Source: JBGTCD01 sp041749015
GTDB lineage: Bacteria; Bacteroidota; Bacteroidia; Cytophagales; Cyclobacteriaceae
Assembly (NCBI GenBank): GCA_041749015.1
Contig: JBGTCD010000096.1
Span: 1-64,000, forward strand
Direction of reading: 5' to 3'
Length of the DNA stretch: 64,000 bases
The notes beneath the pieces were generated by a model. The model was not told where the DNA came from. It saw nothing but the letters and a program-made list of their open reading frames with translations, and searched no databases. Positions 9,667 through 18,283 of the stretch are shown in pieces. A program made the translations under genes and the position numbers. The number at the start of each line of letters is the position of its first letter. Position 1 is the first letter of the stretch.

Positions 9667-11454
9667 TCAGCATCCGGTCTGGATTGCAGGAATGTTTAAG
9701 ACGATTTTGGTGCCTTTGCTGAGTTTGCTTTCAAGCCTGATCTTGCCACCCATTTTCTCAACCGTTTGTTTCAAGATATAAAGGCCAAGTCCTGAACCCT
9801 GGGATGATTCGTTACCACGGTAAAACATGTTGAAAATGTTTTTGATGACTTCATCCTGAATGCCCACACCATTATCCTCAAAAATAACCGTAGCTTCCGA
9901 TTCACTGACATTAATGTCTATTTGAAGGAAGGAGGGGTTAGCATGAGGATTTAAATAACATATAGCATTGCTGATGAGGTTTTTGAATATGATGCCGATT
10001 CTCATGCGGTCTCCGCTAAACTCCTCACTGCCTTTGATGAAGGTACTCACCTTTAACTTCTCCGAGTTTTTCAAATATTTAAGATCCTCCAGGGTATTAT
10101 GCACCAGACATTGGAAGTTAATCTTTTCCTGGTATATCAATTGGCTGTTGGAAATGGTATGATCCAGGATAGTCCTGATGAAGGTGTCCTGTTTCTTGAC
10201 GCTGGTCTGAATGAAACTAATATACTCTTTTATTCGCGCCAGATCCTCCTCTTGTTCGGCAAGATTGGTAAGGCCAAGGATAGATGCCAGTGGCGCCCTC
10301 AGGTCATGAGAGGTATGGTAGGCGAAAGAATTGAGTTCAAAATTTCTGGACTCAAGCTCCATTTCAAACTTTTTCCTTTGATTAATGTCAAAATTGATGT
10401 GGAAGTATTTGTTGATATTTTGGGTGTTGTCCAAAAATGGTATGATAAAGCATTTGACCCAAAATTCCTCTCCACCTTCACATTTATAGAGTATTTCACC
10501 TTTCCAGACTTCTCCATTGGCCACTTTTGTTTCAATTTTTCTGAAAAAGCCTTTATTGTGGTGCCCTGATTTTATGATTGAGAGCCCACCCGCCTTAAAA
10601 TCCTCAGATGAATACCCGGTCCTTTTGGAGAATTCATCATTGATATAACTGACGTTGCCTTCGATATCTGTGATGGCCACCAAAGCCACCGTATCGATGG
10701 CTTTCTTATAAAAGTTTAGTTCATGGATATTTTCCGTGAGCTTTTTCTCAGTTTCTTTCTGAGCAGTGATATTCTGTGAAAGAAATATGGCCGTTTCTAC
10801 TTCACCATGAGAATTAAATACCGGAGAGGCTGTAAATTGGTGAACCACACCATCATGAGGGTCTTCAAACTGGAATTTTTCACCCTTGAATACCCTTTCA
10901 AAAACGCCGGTAAGAAATTCCAACCTTGGGCCATCATACAATTCATAGATGCTCTTGCCTTTATAATATCCATTGGCATTCTGCTCTTTTATCTCTTCGC
11001 CTTGAGCCATAAGAATCCTAAAATTCTTATCTATTAGAAATACAGCTCCGTTGGGAATATTTTCACTAATGGTTTGATAATACTCATCACTTTCAAGTCT
11101 TTTTTCTAAGTCAGAAATGGGCCGGAGGATGCAGAAAAAGTGGTCCTCATCTTCTTTTTTATGAATATCAAAGAGATAAGATGTGTCAGGTTGTGTCAGT
11201 AAATTGACGGTAAATGTAATAGGGTTGCCTGGGGCTACCTTATCCAGTAATTTTTGAATACCCTGGATTTTTTCCTGATCTAAAATGCCGCTTAAGGATT
11301 GTAAACTCACATTTTTGGCACCAGAAAATTTCTTAAAAGCAGCATTGGTGTAAAGAATTGTATCCTTATCATTACTTAGCACTGCAAAACCCTGGTCCGT
11401 GAATTCAAGAAAAGCTTTTTTATCGACCTTTCCCTCGGATATAGCTTCTTTCAT
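9667..11454 (-). CDS. PAS-domain sensor histidine kinase, apparently soluble
   Basis: A 595-aa kinase without a clear signal peptide or membrane helix. PAS-like segments occupy roughly residues 15-110, 120-235 and 245-360 (the last has the typical YINDEFSKRTGYSSEDF). HisKA follows with the phospho-acceptor in SHDLRAPLAS (His383), then the N box (LISNAI), the G1 box (EDNGVGIQ) and the G2 box (GSGLGLYI). It should autophosphorylate in response to a cytoplasmic or redox/ligand cue sensed by PAS. No response regulator lies nearby, so the partner is unknown. The ATG is directly preceded by a perfect 26-bp palindrome (separate entry). Confidence 0.93.
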   Translation of the reverse strand: MKEAISEGKVDKKAFLEFTDQGFAVLSNDKDTILYTNAAFKKFSGAKNVSLQSLSGILDQEKIQGIQKLLDKVAPGNPITFTVNLLTQPDTSYLFDIHKKEDEDHFFCILRPISDLEKRLESDEYYQTISENIPNGAVFLIDKNFRILMAQGEEIKEQNANGYYKGKSIYELYDGPRLEFLTGVFERVFKGEKFQFEDPHDGVVHQFTASPVFNSHGEVETAIFLSQNITAQKETEKKLTENIHELNFYKKAIDTVALVAITDIEGNVSYINDEFSKRTGYSSEDFKAGGLSIIKSGHHNKGFFRKIETKVANGEVWKGEILYKCEGGEEFWVKCFIIPFLDNTQNINKYFHINFDINQRKKFEMELESRNFELNSFAYHTSHDLRAPLASILGLTNLAEQEEDLARIKEYISFIQTSVKKQDTFIRTILDHTISNSQLIYQEKINFQCLVHNTLEDLKYLKNSEKLKVSTFIKGSEEFSGDRMRIGIIFKNLISNAICYLNPHANPSFLQIDINVSESEATVIFEDNGVGIQDEVIKNIFNMFYRGNESSQGSGLGLYILKQTVEKMGGKIRLESKLSKGTKIVLNIPAIQTGC

Positions 11455-11456
11455 CG

Positions 11457-11482
11457 ATGCAAAGTTAGGCCTAACTTTGCAT
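11457..11482. promoter_or_regulatory. Perfect 26-bp palindrome upstream of the PAS kinase
   Basis: ATGCAAAGTTAGG is followed at once by its exact reverse complement, with no spacer. It starts 3 bp upstream of the kinase ATG. Each arm contains a Bacteroidota -7-type box TAACTTTG: on the + strand at 11472-11479, pointing to the DsbA gene, and on the - strand at 11467-11460, pointing to the kinase. It may be an operator overlapping a bidirectional promoter. No convincing -33 TTG box was found for either direction, so the promoter role is tentative. Confidence 0.55.
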
Positions 11483-11614
11483 GTTATTTAGGGTTTGTAA
11501 GTAAACTTAAAATCCTGTTTAATTTACTCCCTATTCACCTATTTTTTAATAAAATTGGATGATCGTAAACCTAAAATTATTCCGGGCGTTTGACTAGTAA
11601 AACTTTTTATAATC

Positions 11615-12253
11615 ATGCCTAAATCCCGCATTCTATATTTTTTTGACCCCCTTTGTGGCTGGTGCTATGGATTCAGCCCTGTCATTGAAAAACTTCAAAA
11701 TCAATTCAAGGAAGACCTTGATTTTGAGGTAATAACAGGCGGAATGATAGTAGGGGCACGGGTAGGGCCTATAGGAGTGGTAGCTAGTTATATACAAGAG
11801 GCTTATAAGCAGGTGGAGTCCATGACAGGTGTAAGGTTTGGTGCAAAATTTTTAAATATTACACTTGCGGAAGGGACTGCCATATTTGACAGTGAGCCTC
11901 CTTCCAGGGTTTTAACCATATTAAAACAGCATAATCCTGCAAGGAGTGTTTTTCATGCAGGTATGATTCAGAAGGCTATTTATCACTACGGGATACAACC
12001 CACCCGACCCGAAGATTATTTACCTTATGTCAAAAAAGAAGGATTAGAAGCAGAAAGCTTTCTTTCTTTAATGGAAAGCAGTGAAATCGCAAAAAGGACC
12101 AAGGATGATTTCGAATATTCAGGTAAATTGGGCATCAGTGGATACCCCACTTTGGTGCTTCAAGCTGATCAGGAATACCACCTGATTGCAAGAGGTTGGC
12201 GGAGTTATGAAGATTTGGAACCGGTCATGGAAAGGATACTTTCTACCACCTGA
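11615..12253 (+). CDS. DsbA family (FrnE-like) thiol oxidoreductase
   Basis: A 212-aa thioredoxin-fold protein with the redox motif CGWC at Cys14/Cys17, preceded by FFDPL as in FrnE and 2-hydroxychromene isomerase-like DsbA relatives. The cis-Pro region is near GISGYPTLVLQ. There is no signal peptide, so it is probably cytoplasmic. Proteins of this group act as disulfide isomerases or oxidoreductases; the client is unknown. A short gap (about 47 bp) separates it from the next gene on the same strand. Confidence 0.88.
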   Translation: MPKSRILYFFDPLCGWCYGFSPVIEKLQNQFKEDLDFEVITGGMIVGARVGPIGVVASYIQEAYKQVESMTGVRFGAKFLNITLAEGTAIFDSEPPSRVLTILKQHNPARSVFHAGMIQKAIYHYGIQPTRPEDYLPYVKKEGLEAESFLSLMESSEIAKRTKDDFEYSGKLGISGYPTLVLQADQEYHLIARGWRSYEDLEPVMERILSTT

Positions 12254-12300
12254 TTAATATTCTTTTAAAAATTGATATTGGTTAGATAAAATGCTCTCCT

Positions 12301-12744
12301 ATGCCTAATGACCTGATATTTCAGATAGCCGGCACCATAAGCCTGATGTCCTGGGTTTTCCTGTTTATTTTTTATAAAAAAGACTGGTGCTACATCGTAT
12401 TGCTTTCAGGTGTGGTGCTGGCATTCTCCGTAATTTATGCCATCCTTCTGGGCTATGGCCTCAGTACAGGGGGTGTTGAGGGCGGTTTTGGCAGCCTTGA
12501 TGAGGTGGCCTTATTGTTTTCCAATCGGGAAGCCCTGCTCGCAGGGTGGATCCACTATCTCTCATTTGACCTCTTTGTGGGTATGTGGGAGGCAAGAGAT
12601 GCCCATAAACATGGCATCAACCGGTGGGTTTTACTGCCTTGCCTTTTCTTTACCTTCATGGCTGGTCCGATTGGGTTGCTGCTGTACCTTTTGTTAAGAA
12701 GTATTCACCTAAAAAAAATAGCGCATGCTATTGAGGTACAATAG
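12301..12744 (+). CDS. ABA4-like (DUF4281) membrane protein
   Basis: A 147-aa protein with about four membrane helices. It carries the ABA4-like signature HYLSFDLFVGMWEARDA near residue 88 and MAGPIGLLLY in the last helix. The family is named after plant ABA4 (neoxanthin formation), and bacterial members are often linked to carotenoid metabolism. No carotenoid genes are visible here, so its function is left open. It follows the DsbA-like gene and converges with the MoxR gene 9 bp away. Confidence 0.8.
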   Translation: MPNDLIFQIAGTISLMSWVFLFIFYKKDWCYIVLLSGVVLAFSVIYAILLGYGLSTGGVEGGFGSLDEVALLFSNREALLAGWIHYLSFDLFVGMWEARDAHKHGINRWVLLPCLFFTFMAGPIGLLLYLLLRSIHLKKIAHAIEVQ

Positions 12745-12752
12745 AAATTATT

Positions 12753-14249
12753 TCAACCAAAATCTTCATCAGGGTCTTCCTCCGGCCCGGGCATATTAAA
12801 CATGCTCGAAAGCAGATCTTTAAATCTGGTGCCGGTGGTAAGGGATTTTTTACTGAGCTGACTAAACTCAGCAAGCCCATGAAGTGCAAATTCCATCAAT
12901 AGGATCTGGAGTTGGTTATCGGAAGTCTTATGACTTGATTTTACAAGGGCTTCAAGCCCGGGAATGCCTTTTAGTGTTTTTTCAAATTCTGTCTGCTTCA
13001 TATTGGTGAGCAGGTCTACCTCATTGCCCTCTCCAAACCAATTGATGATGGGTGTGTACGGGTTAGCTGTTTTGTTCTTCCTGAGCTTTTCCGGGTCAGG
13101 AAAGTATTCAGTGAAGAGAGACCGGATGGCTTTTCCAATCAGGTTATGGGCTACAATCAGGGGCCCTTCCTGCTCCCCTTCGTACACCAGCTCTATCTTG
13201 CCTGTGATGGCCGGTACCACCCCGGAAAAATCTGTAATCCTTGCCTGGACGTTATTTTCTTTATTGATCAGTGCTCTGCGCTCGGCAGCACTGAGCAGAT
13301 TTTCGTAAGCCGAGATGGTAAGCCGGGCGGAAACCCCGCTTTTAGCATCTACGTATTCACTCTTTCGGGCCTCAAAAGCTATTTGTTCGATCAGATCTTT
13401 GATCAGGTCTGGCACCTTGATATTTTCCTGCCCGGGCTTAACTCTTGCCTCCTGTTCGGTGATTATTCTACCCGTAGCGATGGTTTCCGGATAGTGGGTG
13501 ATGATCTGGCTGTCAATCCTGTCCTTCAATGGAGTAACAATACTACCCCTGTTGGTATAATCTTCTGGATTTGCAGTAAAAACAAACTGGATGTCAAGGG
13601 GCATTCTGAGCTTAAACCCCCTGATCTGGATGTCGCCCTCCTGAAGGATGTTGAACAAGGCCACCTGGATTCTGGCCTGCAGGTCAGGTAGTTCATTAAT
13701 TACAAATATACCCCGATGCGCTCTGGGGATGAGCCCAAAATGGATCACCCGCTCATCAGAATAGGGCAGCTTTAAGGAGGCGGCCTTGATGGGGTCTACA
13801 TCGCCGATCAGGTCAGAAACCGAAACATCCGGCGTTGCGAGCTTTTCCGTATACCGGGCATCCCTATGCACCCACTCTATAGGCGTGTCAGGTCCTTTTT
13901 CAGCAATGAGGTCATGTGCGTATCGGGAAATGGGTAGTAAAGGATCGTCATTCAGTTCGGAACCTGCCACAATAGGAATATAGTCATCCAATAAATTCAC
14001 CATCAATCTGGCCAGCCGGGTTTTGGCCTGCCCCCGGAGCCCCAGGAGATTGATATCATGCATGGATAGAATCGCGCGCTGCAGATCAGGAATTACGGTA
14101 TCTTCATAGCCGTGGATGCCTTCAAACACCGGTGCTCCTGATCTAAGCTTTTGGAGCAGGTTTTCACGCAACTCTTCTTTAATGGATTTACTGGTATAGC
14201 CTGATTTTTTAAGTGCACCCAGCGTGGTGGGCTTGTCCTTTGATGTCAT
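12753..14249 (-). CDS. MoxR/magnesium-chelatase-like AAA+ ATPase
   Basis: A 498-aa AAA+ protein. The Walker A-type loop is GLRGQAKTR near residue 70, Walker B is FVINELPDL near 180, and a sensor-like FTANPEDYTN follows near 230. The C-terminal part (about 290-498) is helical. Such proteins are often annotated as magnesium chelatase subunits in Bacteroidota, but there are no tetrapyrrole genes here. The neighbour 9 bp upstream encodes a von Willebrand A protein, which makes this a MoxR-VWA chaperone pair that probably remodels or activates a protein target. Confidence 0.88.
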   Translation of the reverse strand: MTSKDKPTTLGALKKSGYTSKSIKEELRENLLQKLRSGAPVFEGIHGYEDTVIPDLQRAILSMHDINLLGLRGQAKTRLARLMVNLLDDYIPIVAGSELNDDPLLPISRYAHDLIAEKGPDTPIEWVHRDARYTEKLATPDVSVSDLIGDVDPIKAASLKLPYSDERVIHFGLIPRAHRGIFVINELPDLQARIQVALFNILQEGDIQIRGFKLRMPLDIQFVFTANPEDYTNRGSIVTPLKDRIDSQIITHYPETIATGRIITEQEARVKPGQENIKVPDLIKDLIEQIAFEARKSEYVDAKSGVSARLTISAYENLLSAAERRALINKENNVQARITDFSGVVPAITGKIELVYEGEQEGPLIVAHNLIGKAIRSLFTEYFPDPEKLRKNKTANPYTPIINWFGEGNEVDLLTNMKQTEFEKTLKGIPGLEALVKSSHKTSDNQLQILLMEFALHGLAEFSQLSKKSLTTGTRFKDLLSSMFNMPGPEEDPDEDFG

Positions 14250-14258
14250 AATGGTTGA

Positions 14259-15356
14259 TTAGTATTTTTTTCTCCTGTTGCGTCGGTAATCTTCAAAAAT
14301 AAGGTCGCCAAGTCCTTTCAGGCTGCTGTAATAGGCCTGACCGTTATTGGCTTTGGTAAAATCTTTAACAAATTCTTTTAGATATGGATCTGAAGCAATC
14401 ATAAAAGTAGTGATTTGGATTTGAAGCTTGCGGCATTGAAGTGCAAGGTTCATGGTTTTCTTCAGAATTTTCGGGTCCAGACCAAAGCTATTTTTATAGT
14501 ACTTGATCCCGACTTTAAGGCAAGTGGGCTTACCATCGGTGATCATAAAAATTTGCTTGTTGGGGTTTTTGCGTCTTCTCAGGATGTCCATCGCCAGCTC
14601 CAGGCCTGCTACCGTATTGGTGTGATAAGGGCCTACCTCCAGATAGGGCAGGTCTTTGATTTGGATCTGCCAGGCATCATTCCCAAAAACAATGATGTCG
14701 AGGGTATCTTTTGGGTACTTCACGGTGACCAGTTCAGCCAGGGCCATGGCCACTTTTTTTGCGGGGGTGATCCGGTCTTCCCCGTACAAAATCATGGAGT
14801 GGGAGATATCTATCATCAGCACTGTGGAGGTCTGGCTTTGAAATTCTTTTTCCCGCACCTCCAGGTCCTCTTCTGTAATCTGAAAATGTTCTAAACCATG
14901 ATTGATTTGAGCGTTCCTAAGCGACTCTGTAAAGGAGACCTGTTCGAAAGTATCTCCAAACTCAAAAGCCCTGAGATCAGTACTCGCTTCATCACCCATC
15001 CCGGTTTTTGAGGTGCGGTGATTGCCCTTTTTAGATTTCTTCAGCTTGCCAAAAATCTCTTCCAAAGCGGATTTTCTGATTTTCTGCTCTCCTTTCGCTG
15101 TAATGGATATTTGGCCAGAACCTGATTCTTCGGTGATGTACCCTTTTTTCTTTAAATCTTCAATAAAATCACCAATTCCATAATTTTCGCTCGTGAGGCC
15201 GTATTGTTTGTCCAGATTGGTAAGCCAGGCCAGAGCCTCTGCCACATCTCCGGAGGTGATGGTCACTAATTCCAGAAACATTTTCAGTAAATTATCGAAA
15301 TCAGCCTTTTCGGATGCTTTTTGAGGGATAAATTGCTTAAATCGATAACCTTTCAT
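14259..15356 (-). CDS. von Willebrand factor A domain protein, partner of the MoxR ATPase
   Basis: A 365-aa protein whose C-terminal half is a VWA domain with a MIDAS DxSxS motif (MIDISHSM, about residue 180) and the later MITDGKPT segment. The first 120 residues are charged and helical and resemble a winged-helix-like segment ending in a basic stretch (KKSKKGNHR). There is no signal peptide or membrane helix, so it should be cytoplasmic. It lies 9 bp upstream of the AAA+ gene in the same direction; VWA proteins commonly act as metal-dependent adaptors for MoxR ATPases. It heads the two-gene unit. Confidence 0.88.
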   Translation of the reverse strand: MKGYRFKQFIPQKASEKADFDNLLKMFLELVTITSGDVAEALAWLTNLDKQYGLTSENYGIGDFIEDLKKKGYITEESGSGQISITAKGEQKIRKSALEEIFGKLKKSKKGNHRTSKTGMGDEASTDLRAFEFGDTFEQVSFTESLRNAQINHGLEHFQITEEDLEVREKEFQSQTSTVLMIDISHSMILYGEDRITPAKKVAMALAELVTVKYPKDTLDIIVFGNDAWQIQIKDLPYLEVGPYHTNTVAGLELAMDILRRRKNPNKQIFMITDGKPTCLKVGIKYYKNSFGLDPKILKKTMNLALQCRKLQIQITTFMIASDPYLKEFVKDFTKANNGQAYYSSLKGLGDLIFEDYRRNRRKKY

Positions 15357-15497
15357 AGGTTGGAAAATTTTCTTCTATGTTAAAACTCTTTTTAAAAGGT
15401 AAGTGTTCGCTTCTGACCCTTTTATTTAAAATTAAAATTGAATATACAGATGTATGAAATTTAAGAGAAGTACAAAAGAAATAGGGTGTAGGGTTTG

Positions 15498-15505
15498 TAA
15501 ATTTG
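15498..15505 (+). promoter_or_regulatory. Candidate -7 box (TAAATTTG)
   Basis: Matches the Bacteroidota TAnnTTTG consensus 21 bp before the small lipoprotein ATG at 15527. No -33 TTG was found at the usual spacing, so support is weak. Confidence 0.3.
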
Positions 15506-15526
15506 TATAATAATTTAAATGAATTT

Positions 15527-15658
15527 ATGAAATGTATAAGGTTGGCTTTTATGATTTTGGTTTCCACGGCCTTGTTGTGGGGCTGCTCCCAGTATAGCTG
15601 TCCAACATATGGAGCGGAAAATGCGGAACCAGAAATAGAAGCAGAAAATAGTATTTAG
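15527..15658 (+). CDS. Very small lipoprotein (43 aa)
   Basis: A 43-aa ORF: a basic start (MKCIR), a hydrophobic segment, a lipobox ending LLWGC (Cys20), then a short tail containing SCPTYGAEN and an acidic end. The layout is that of a mature lipoprotein of only 24 residues. It lies in a 610-bp gap between larger genes, has a -7-like box upstream, and is followed after 3 bp by another small ORF and then a strong terminator. That makes a short two-gene transcript likely. I do not recognise a function. Confidence 0.55.
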   Translation: MKCIRLAFMILVSTALLWGCSQYSCPTYGAENAEPEIEAENSI

Positions 15659-15661
15659 GCA

Positions 15662-15787
15662 ATGGTAGGATACAGTGTGATGAAAAAGCAGGAGCGTTTG
15701 GATATTATGATTACCTCGGTCAAGAGATGGTTTAACCAATGGGTAAACCGGCGCAGGAAGCGCTTTGTCTGGAAACAAGAAATTTAA
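15662..15787 (+). CDS. Very small basic protein (41 aa)
   Basis: A 41-aa ORF rich in Arg, Lys and Trp (KRWFNQWVNRRRKRFVW), probably an amphipathic helix. It begins 3 bp after the stop of the small lipoprotein and stops at the foot of a rho-independent terminator, which supports real expression. An alternative start is the internal Met at residue 7 (MKKQERL). No family recognised. Confidence 0.45.
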   Translation: MVGYSVMKKQERLDIMITSVKRWFNQWVNRRRKRFVWKQEI

Positions 15788-15812
15788 ACCGGTCTTTTAA
15801 CCGGTTTTTTTT
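15785..15812 (+). terminator. Rho-independent terminator after the two small ORFs
   Basis: Stem AAACCGGT / ACCGGTTT with a 6-nt loop (CTTTTA), followed by an unbroken T run. It overlaps the stop codon of the 41-aa ORF. The remaining 150 bp to the Usp gene are AT-rich with no other recognised feature. Confidence 0.85.
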
Positions 15813-15966
15813 TGCCTTTTGGTTTAGTTTTTGAGCCTTGGCCATACTTTCTTATTATTAAGAATTTTTTATTATTAAAACCGATTGATTATATTTAAAA
15901 TCCGTAGACTATAGTAGAGAGAGCATCATTAACTAATTATAATTAACTACCAAACATCCTATTTAA

Positions 15967-16815
15967 ATGAAAAAGATTTTAGTACCCACCGATTTTTCAG
16001 AACAGGCCACCTTTGCACTGGAGGTAGCGGCTCATATTGCCAAAAAGAGTGACTCAATGCTAACCATGCTTCATGTAGTTGAGGAGCCTTCAGGCTCATC
16101 GATTAAAATTACCGGAGAGGTAAAAGGCCAGAGTCAGGAACATAAACTTTACATGACCAAACTGGTACATTCCACGCGTGAGCGATTAGAAAAGCTTGCC
16201 GAGGCTAGTTACATGAAAGGTGTGAGGGCGGAGACCGTAATGCGGCTCGGCAATCCTTATCATGGTATTCGCAGTATCGTTACCGAAGAGGATGTAGATT
16301 TAGTGGTGATGGGGACTAAAGGTATCAGTGGATTTAGGGAGATGCTGATCGGCTCCAATACTGAAAAGGTGGTGCGCTATGCAAAATGTCCGGTATTGAC
16401 CGTCCATGCAAGGCCGGAAAGTTTTGACTATAAGAATATTGTTTATGCTACCGATATGAATGATGCGGAAAAAGGTTTTGTAGAAACCGTGAAGGAAACC
16501 CAAAAAATGTATGATGCCAAGATCCACCTGGTACGCATCAATACACCCAATAATTTTGTGAAGGATAAAGAAACTCTGAAAAAGCTCAGGTATTTTGCCA
16601 ATAAACATGGTCTGGAAAACTTCACAGTCAATGTATTTAATGACACTTCCGAAGAAGAGGGCATCATCACCTTTGCTGCGGACATCAAGGCAGACCTCAT
16701 AGCCATGGCTACTCATGGCCGCACCGGGTTTGCACAGCTGTTTACCGGTAGTATTGCTGAAGACGTGGTGAACTATGCCAAAAGGCCTGTGCTCACTTTG
16801 GTGATCGATAAATAA
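15967..16815 (+). CDS. Universal stress protein, tandem UspA domains
   Basis: A 282-aa cytoplasmic protein made of two UspA domains (about 1-145 and 150-282). Each begins with a typical strand (KKILVPTDFS; NIVYATD). Each carries an ATP-binding-type G-x2-G-x9-G-S/T motif: GTKGISGFREMLIGS and THGRTGFAQLFTGS. Usp proteins support survival under starvation and stress. The stop TAA and the next ATG share one base (TAATG), so it is translationally coupled to the SUI1-like gene. It is first in a three-gene run with SUI1-like and DUF427. Confidence 0.93.
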   Translation: MKKILVPTDFSEQATFALEVAAHIAKKSDSMLTMLHVVEEPSGSSIKITGEVKGQSQEHKLYMTKLVHSTRERLEKLAEASYMKGVRAETVMRLGNPYHGIRSIVTEEDVDLVVMGTKGISGFREMLIGSNTEKVVRYAKCPVLTVHARPESFDYKNIVYATDMNDAEKGFVETVKETQKMYDAKIHLVRINTPNNFVKDKETLKKLRYFANKHGLENFTVNVFNDTSEEEGIITFAADIKADLIAMATHGRTGFAQLFTGSIAEDVVNYAKRPVLTLVIDK

Positions 16816-17159
16816 TGGGTAATAACAAGAAAATCAAAAGAAATAATGACGGGGTCGTGTATTCTACAGACCCCGCCTTTATTTACAAGGAGCCTGAACA
16901 ATCAAGTGGCCCAAAATCCGGTGCCAGTAAGCAGGTTTTACATTTGCTCATGGAACGCAAAGGCCGGGGCGGAAAAACAGTAACCATTATAAGGGATTTC
17001 AAAGGCAATCAAATTGAAATCAAAATATTGGAAAAGGAGTTAAAAAATCACTGTGGCGCAGGGGGCAGCACCGTAGATGGTGATATTATTATTCAGGGTG
17101 AACACCGGGACAAGATCAGGACCTTCCTTGAGCAAAAAGGCCACAGAGTAAAAGGTTAA
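16815..17159 (+). CDS. SUI1/YciH-like translation initiation factor
   Basis: A 114-aa protein. A charged N-terminal tail is followed from about residue 45 by the SUI1 fold, with RKGRGGKTVTIIRDFKG and the conserved HCGAGGSTVDGDIIIQG. Bacterial SUI1 homologues (YciH) are related to eIF1 and affect start-codon fidelity, mainly under stress. It is coupled to the upstream Usp gene by a 1-bp overlap and lies 12 bp before the DUF427 gene. Confidence 0.92.
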   Translation: MGNNKKIKRNNDGVVYSTDPAFIYKEPEQSSGPKSGASKQVLHLLMERKGRGGKTVTIIRDFKGNQIEIKILEKELKNHCGAGGSTVDGDIIIQGEHRDKIRTFLEQKGHRVKG

Positions 17160-17171
17160 ATTGAGATTGAT

Positions 17172-17450
17172 ATGAAAGCGGAATGGAATGGAAAAGTGAT
17201 TGCAGAAAGTGATGACACCGTCGTCATCGAGGGCAACCATTATTTTCCGGAGGGGTCAATAAAAAAAGAATTTTTCAAGGTATCAGGCACCCAAACTAAT
17301 TGTCCGTGGAAAGGGATCGCCTCCTATTATTCATTAGATGTAGATGGACAAGAAAACAAAGATGCGGCATGGTATTACGCCGACCCCAAGCCAGCAGCCG
17401 CTCCTATAAAAAACCGGGTGGCCTTCTGGAAAGGCGTGAAGGTGACTTGA
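17172..17450 (+). CDS. DUF427 domain protein
   Basis: A 92-aa protein covering the whole DUF427 domain: KAEWNGKVIAES, NHYFPEGSI, the conserved TNCPWKGIASYYS and a C-terminal RVAFWKGV. The family is widespread, small and cytoplasmic, and its biochemical role is unknown. It is last in the Usp-SUI1-DUF427 run and just before the toxin-antitoxin pocket. Confidence 0.9.
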   Translation: MKAEWNGKVIAESDDTVVIEGNHYFPEGSIKKEFFKVSGTQTNCPWKGIASYYSLDVDGQENKDAAWYYADPKPAAAPIKNRVAFWKGVKVT

Positions 17451-17506
17451 TATTTAGTTTGGTATAATCAGCTTGTATGCATTCGGGTTCTCTATATTGT
17501 TTCGCT

Positions 17507-17746
17507 TCAAGCGGATTCTTTCAGCTTATCAGAGATAAATACTTTAATAACACTTTGGCGGGTTACCCCTAATTTCTTGGCAACTTTATCTAACTCATGA
17601 ACCATCCACTCAGGAAAATCCACACTTACACGCTTAGCTTTTAAACCAGGTCTGCTGGCTTTATCCAAATCAAGAAATTCATTAAGATTTTCACCTTTCT
17701 CAAATTTCTCATCAAATTCAGCTGCTGAAATAGATTTCTTTTTCAT
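17507..17746 (-). CDS. brnA: BrnA family antitoxin
   Basis: A 79-aa protein with a Lys/Glu-rich N-terminus and a C-terminal ribbon-helix-helix segment (KRVSVDFPEWMVHELDKVA ... TRQSVIKVFI). It should neutralise the BrnT toxin and repress the operon by DNA binding, as known for the BrnTA family. The start overlaps the end of brnT by 29 bp, and toxin-first order is the usual one for this family. Confidence 0.88.
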   Translation of the reverse strand: MKKKSISAAEFDEKFEKGENLNEFLDLDKASRPGLKAKRVSVDFPEWMVHELDKVAKKLGVTRQSVIKVFISDKLKESA

Positions 17747-17978
17747 AGTCTCTGGATTTTCTTACTGATATAATTCTAATTGAATCTTTGCGAATGGTAT
17801 AAATGGTTGACCAAATACTATTATTTAATTCAGATATCATCATAAAACATTTTTCATCAATTGTATGCGCATCTATGATAATCCTGTTCGGGTCATTCCA
17901 TAATTTGATTGCTTCTTCAAAATCAATTCCGTGTTTGATTTTATTAGATTCACTTTTAATGGGATCAAATTCAAACAT
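17718..17978 (-). CDS. brnT: BrnT family ribonuclease toxin
   Basis: An 86-aa protein with the BrnT signature at its N-terminus (FEFDPIKSESNKIKHGIDFE) followed by EAIKLWNDPNR and a C-terminal IRIISVRKSRDYEKE. BrnT is a RelE-fold ribonuclease toxin; the R-x3-R/E part of the C-terminal strand matches family members. It overlaps brnA. It sits in accessory DNA between the DUF427 gene and the duplicated mnmE end. The 110 bp upstream are AT-rich. Confidence 0.88.
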   Translation of the reverse strand: MFEFDPIKSESNKIKHGIDFEEAIKLWNDPNRIIIDAHTIDEKCFMMISELNNSIWSTIYTIRKDSIRIISVRKSRDYEKEIYFSS

Positions 17979-18090
17979 ACAAAAAGAATGATACTCTAAT
18001 TTTACGAAAAAAAATTAATTTATGATTAAAAAGAGCTTAATAATTACTTAAAAAATAAGACTTAATGTCTAAAATCTCACATGTAACAAT

Positions 18091-18250
18091 CTATTTACCA
18101 ATGCAAAACTTACTAAAGAAATTCTCCAGCAGGTCATCAGTGGTGATCTGCCCGGTGAGGGAGCCCGGATGTACCGGACCTCCATGGCCAGGAAGTCATT
18201 GGTGATGGTATCGTCAAGGCGATTGGGTGTAGCTGGAGGTTAGCAGCGCA
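18091..18250 (-). pseudogene. Diverged duplicate of the mnmE 3' end
   Basis: On the minus strand this stretch encodes LDDTITNDFLAMEV, then a net 10-bp deletion relative to mnmE that shifts the frame, then SLTGQITTDDLLENFFSKFCIGK and its own TAG stop. The intact gene at 19040-20413 ends in the same way (LDETITNDFLAMEI ... TTDDLLQNIFSKFCIGK). Over the last 48 bases I count 11 mismatches, and most leave the amino acid unchanged. The piece therefore descends from a once functional mnmE copy rather than from a recent local duplication. It lies in the same orientation as mnmE, with a toxin-antitoxin pair between the two. Confidence 0.85.
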
Positions 18251-18283
18251 TAGCAGGATAAGAAAAAAATAATCAAAATTTTG

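Noticed and set aside
13146..13691. 181-codon frame opposite the MoxR gene
   Set aside because: Shadow of a conserved gene; no recognisable domain.
14249..14259. MoxR/VWA pair as a cobalt or magnesium chelatase
   Set aside because: No tetrapyrrole-synthesis genes nearby; a general MoxR-VWA chaperone pair fits better.
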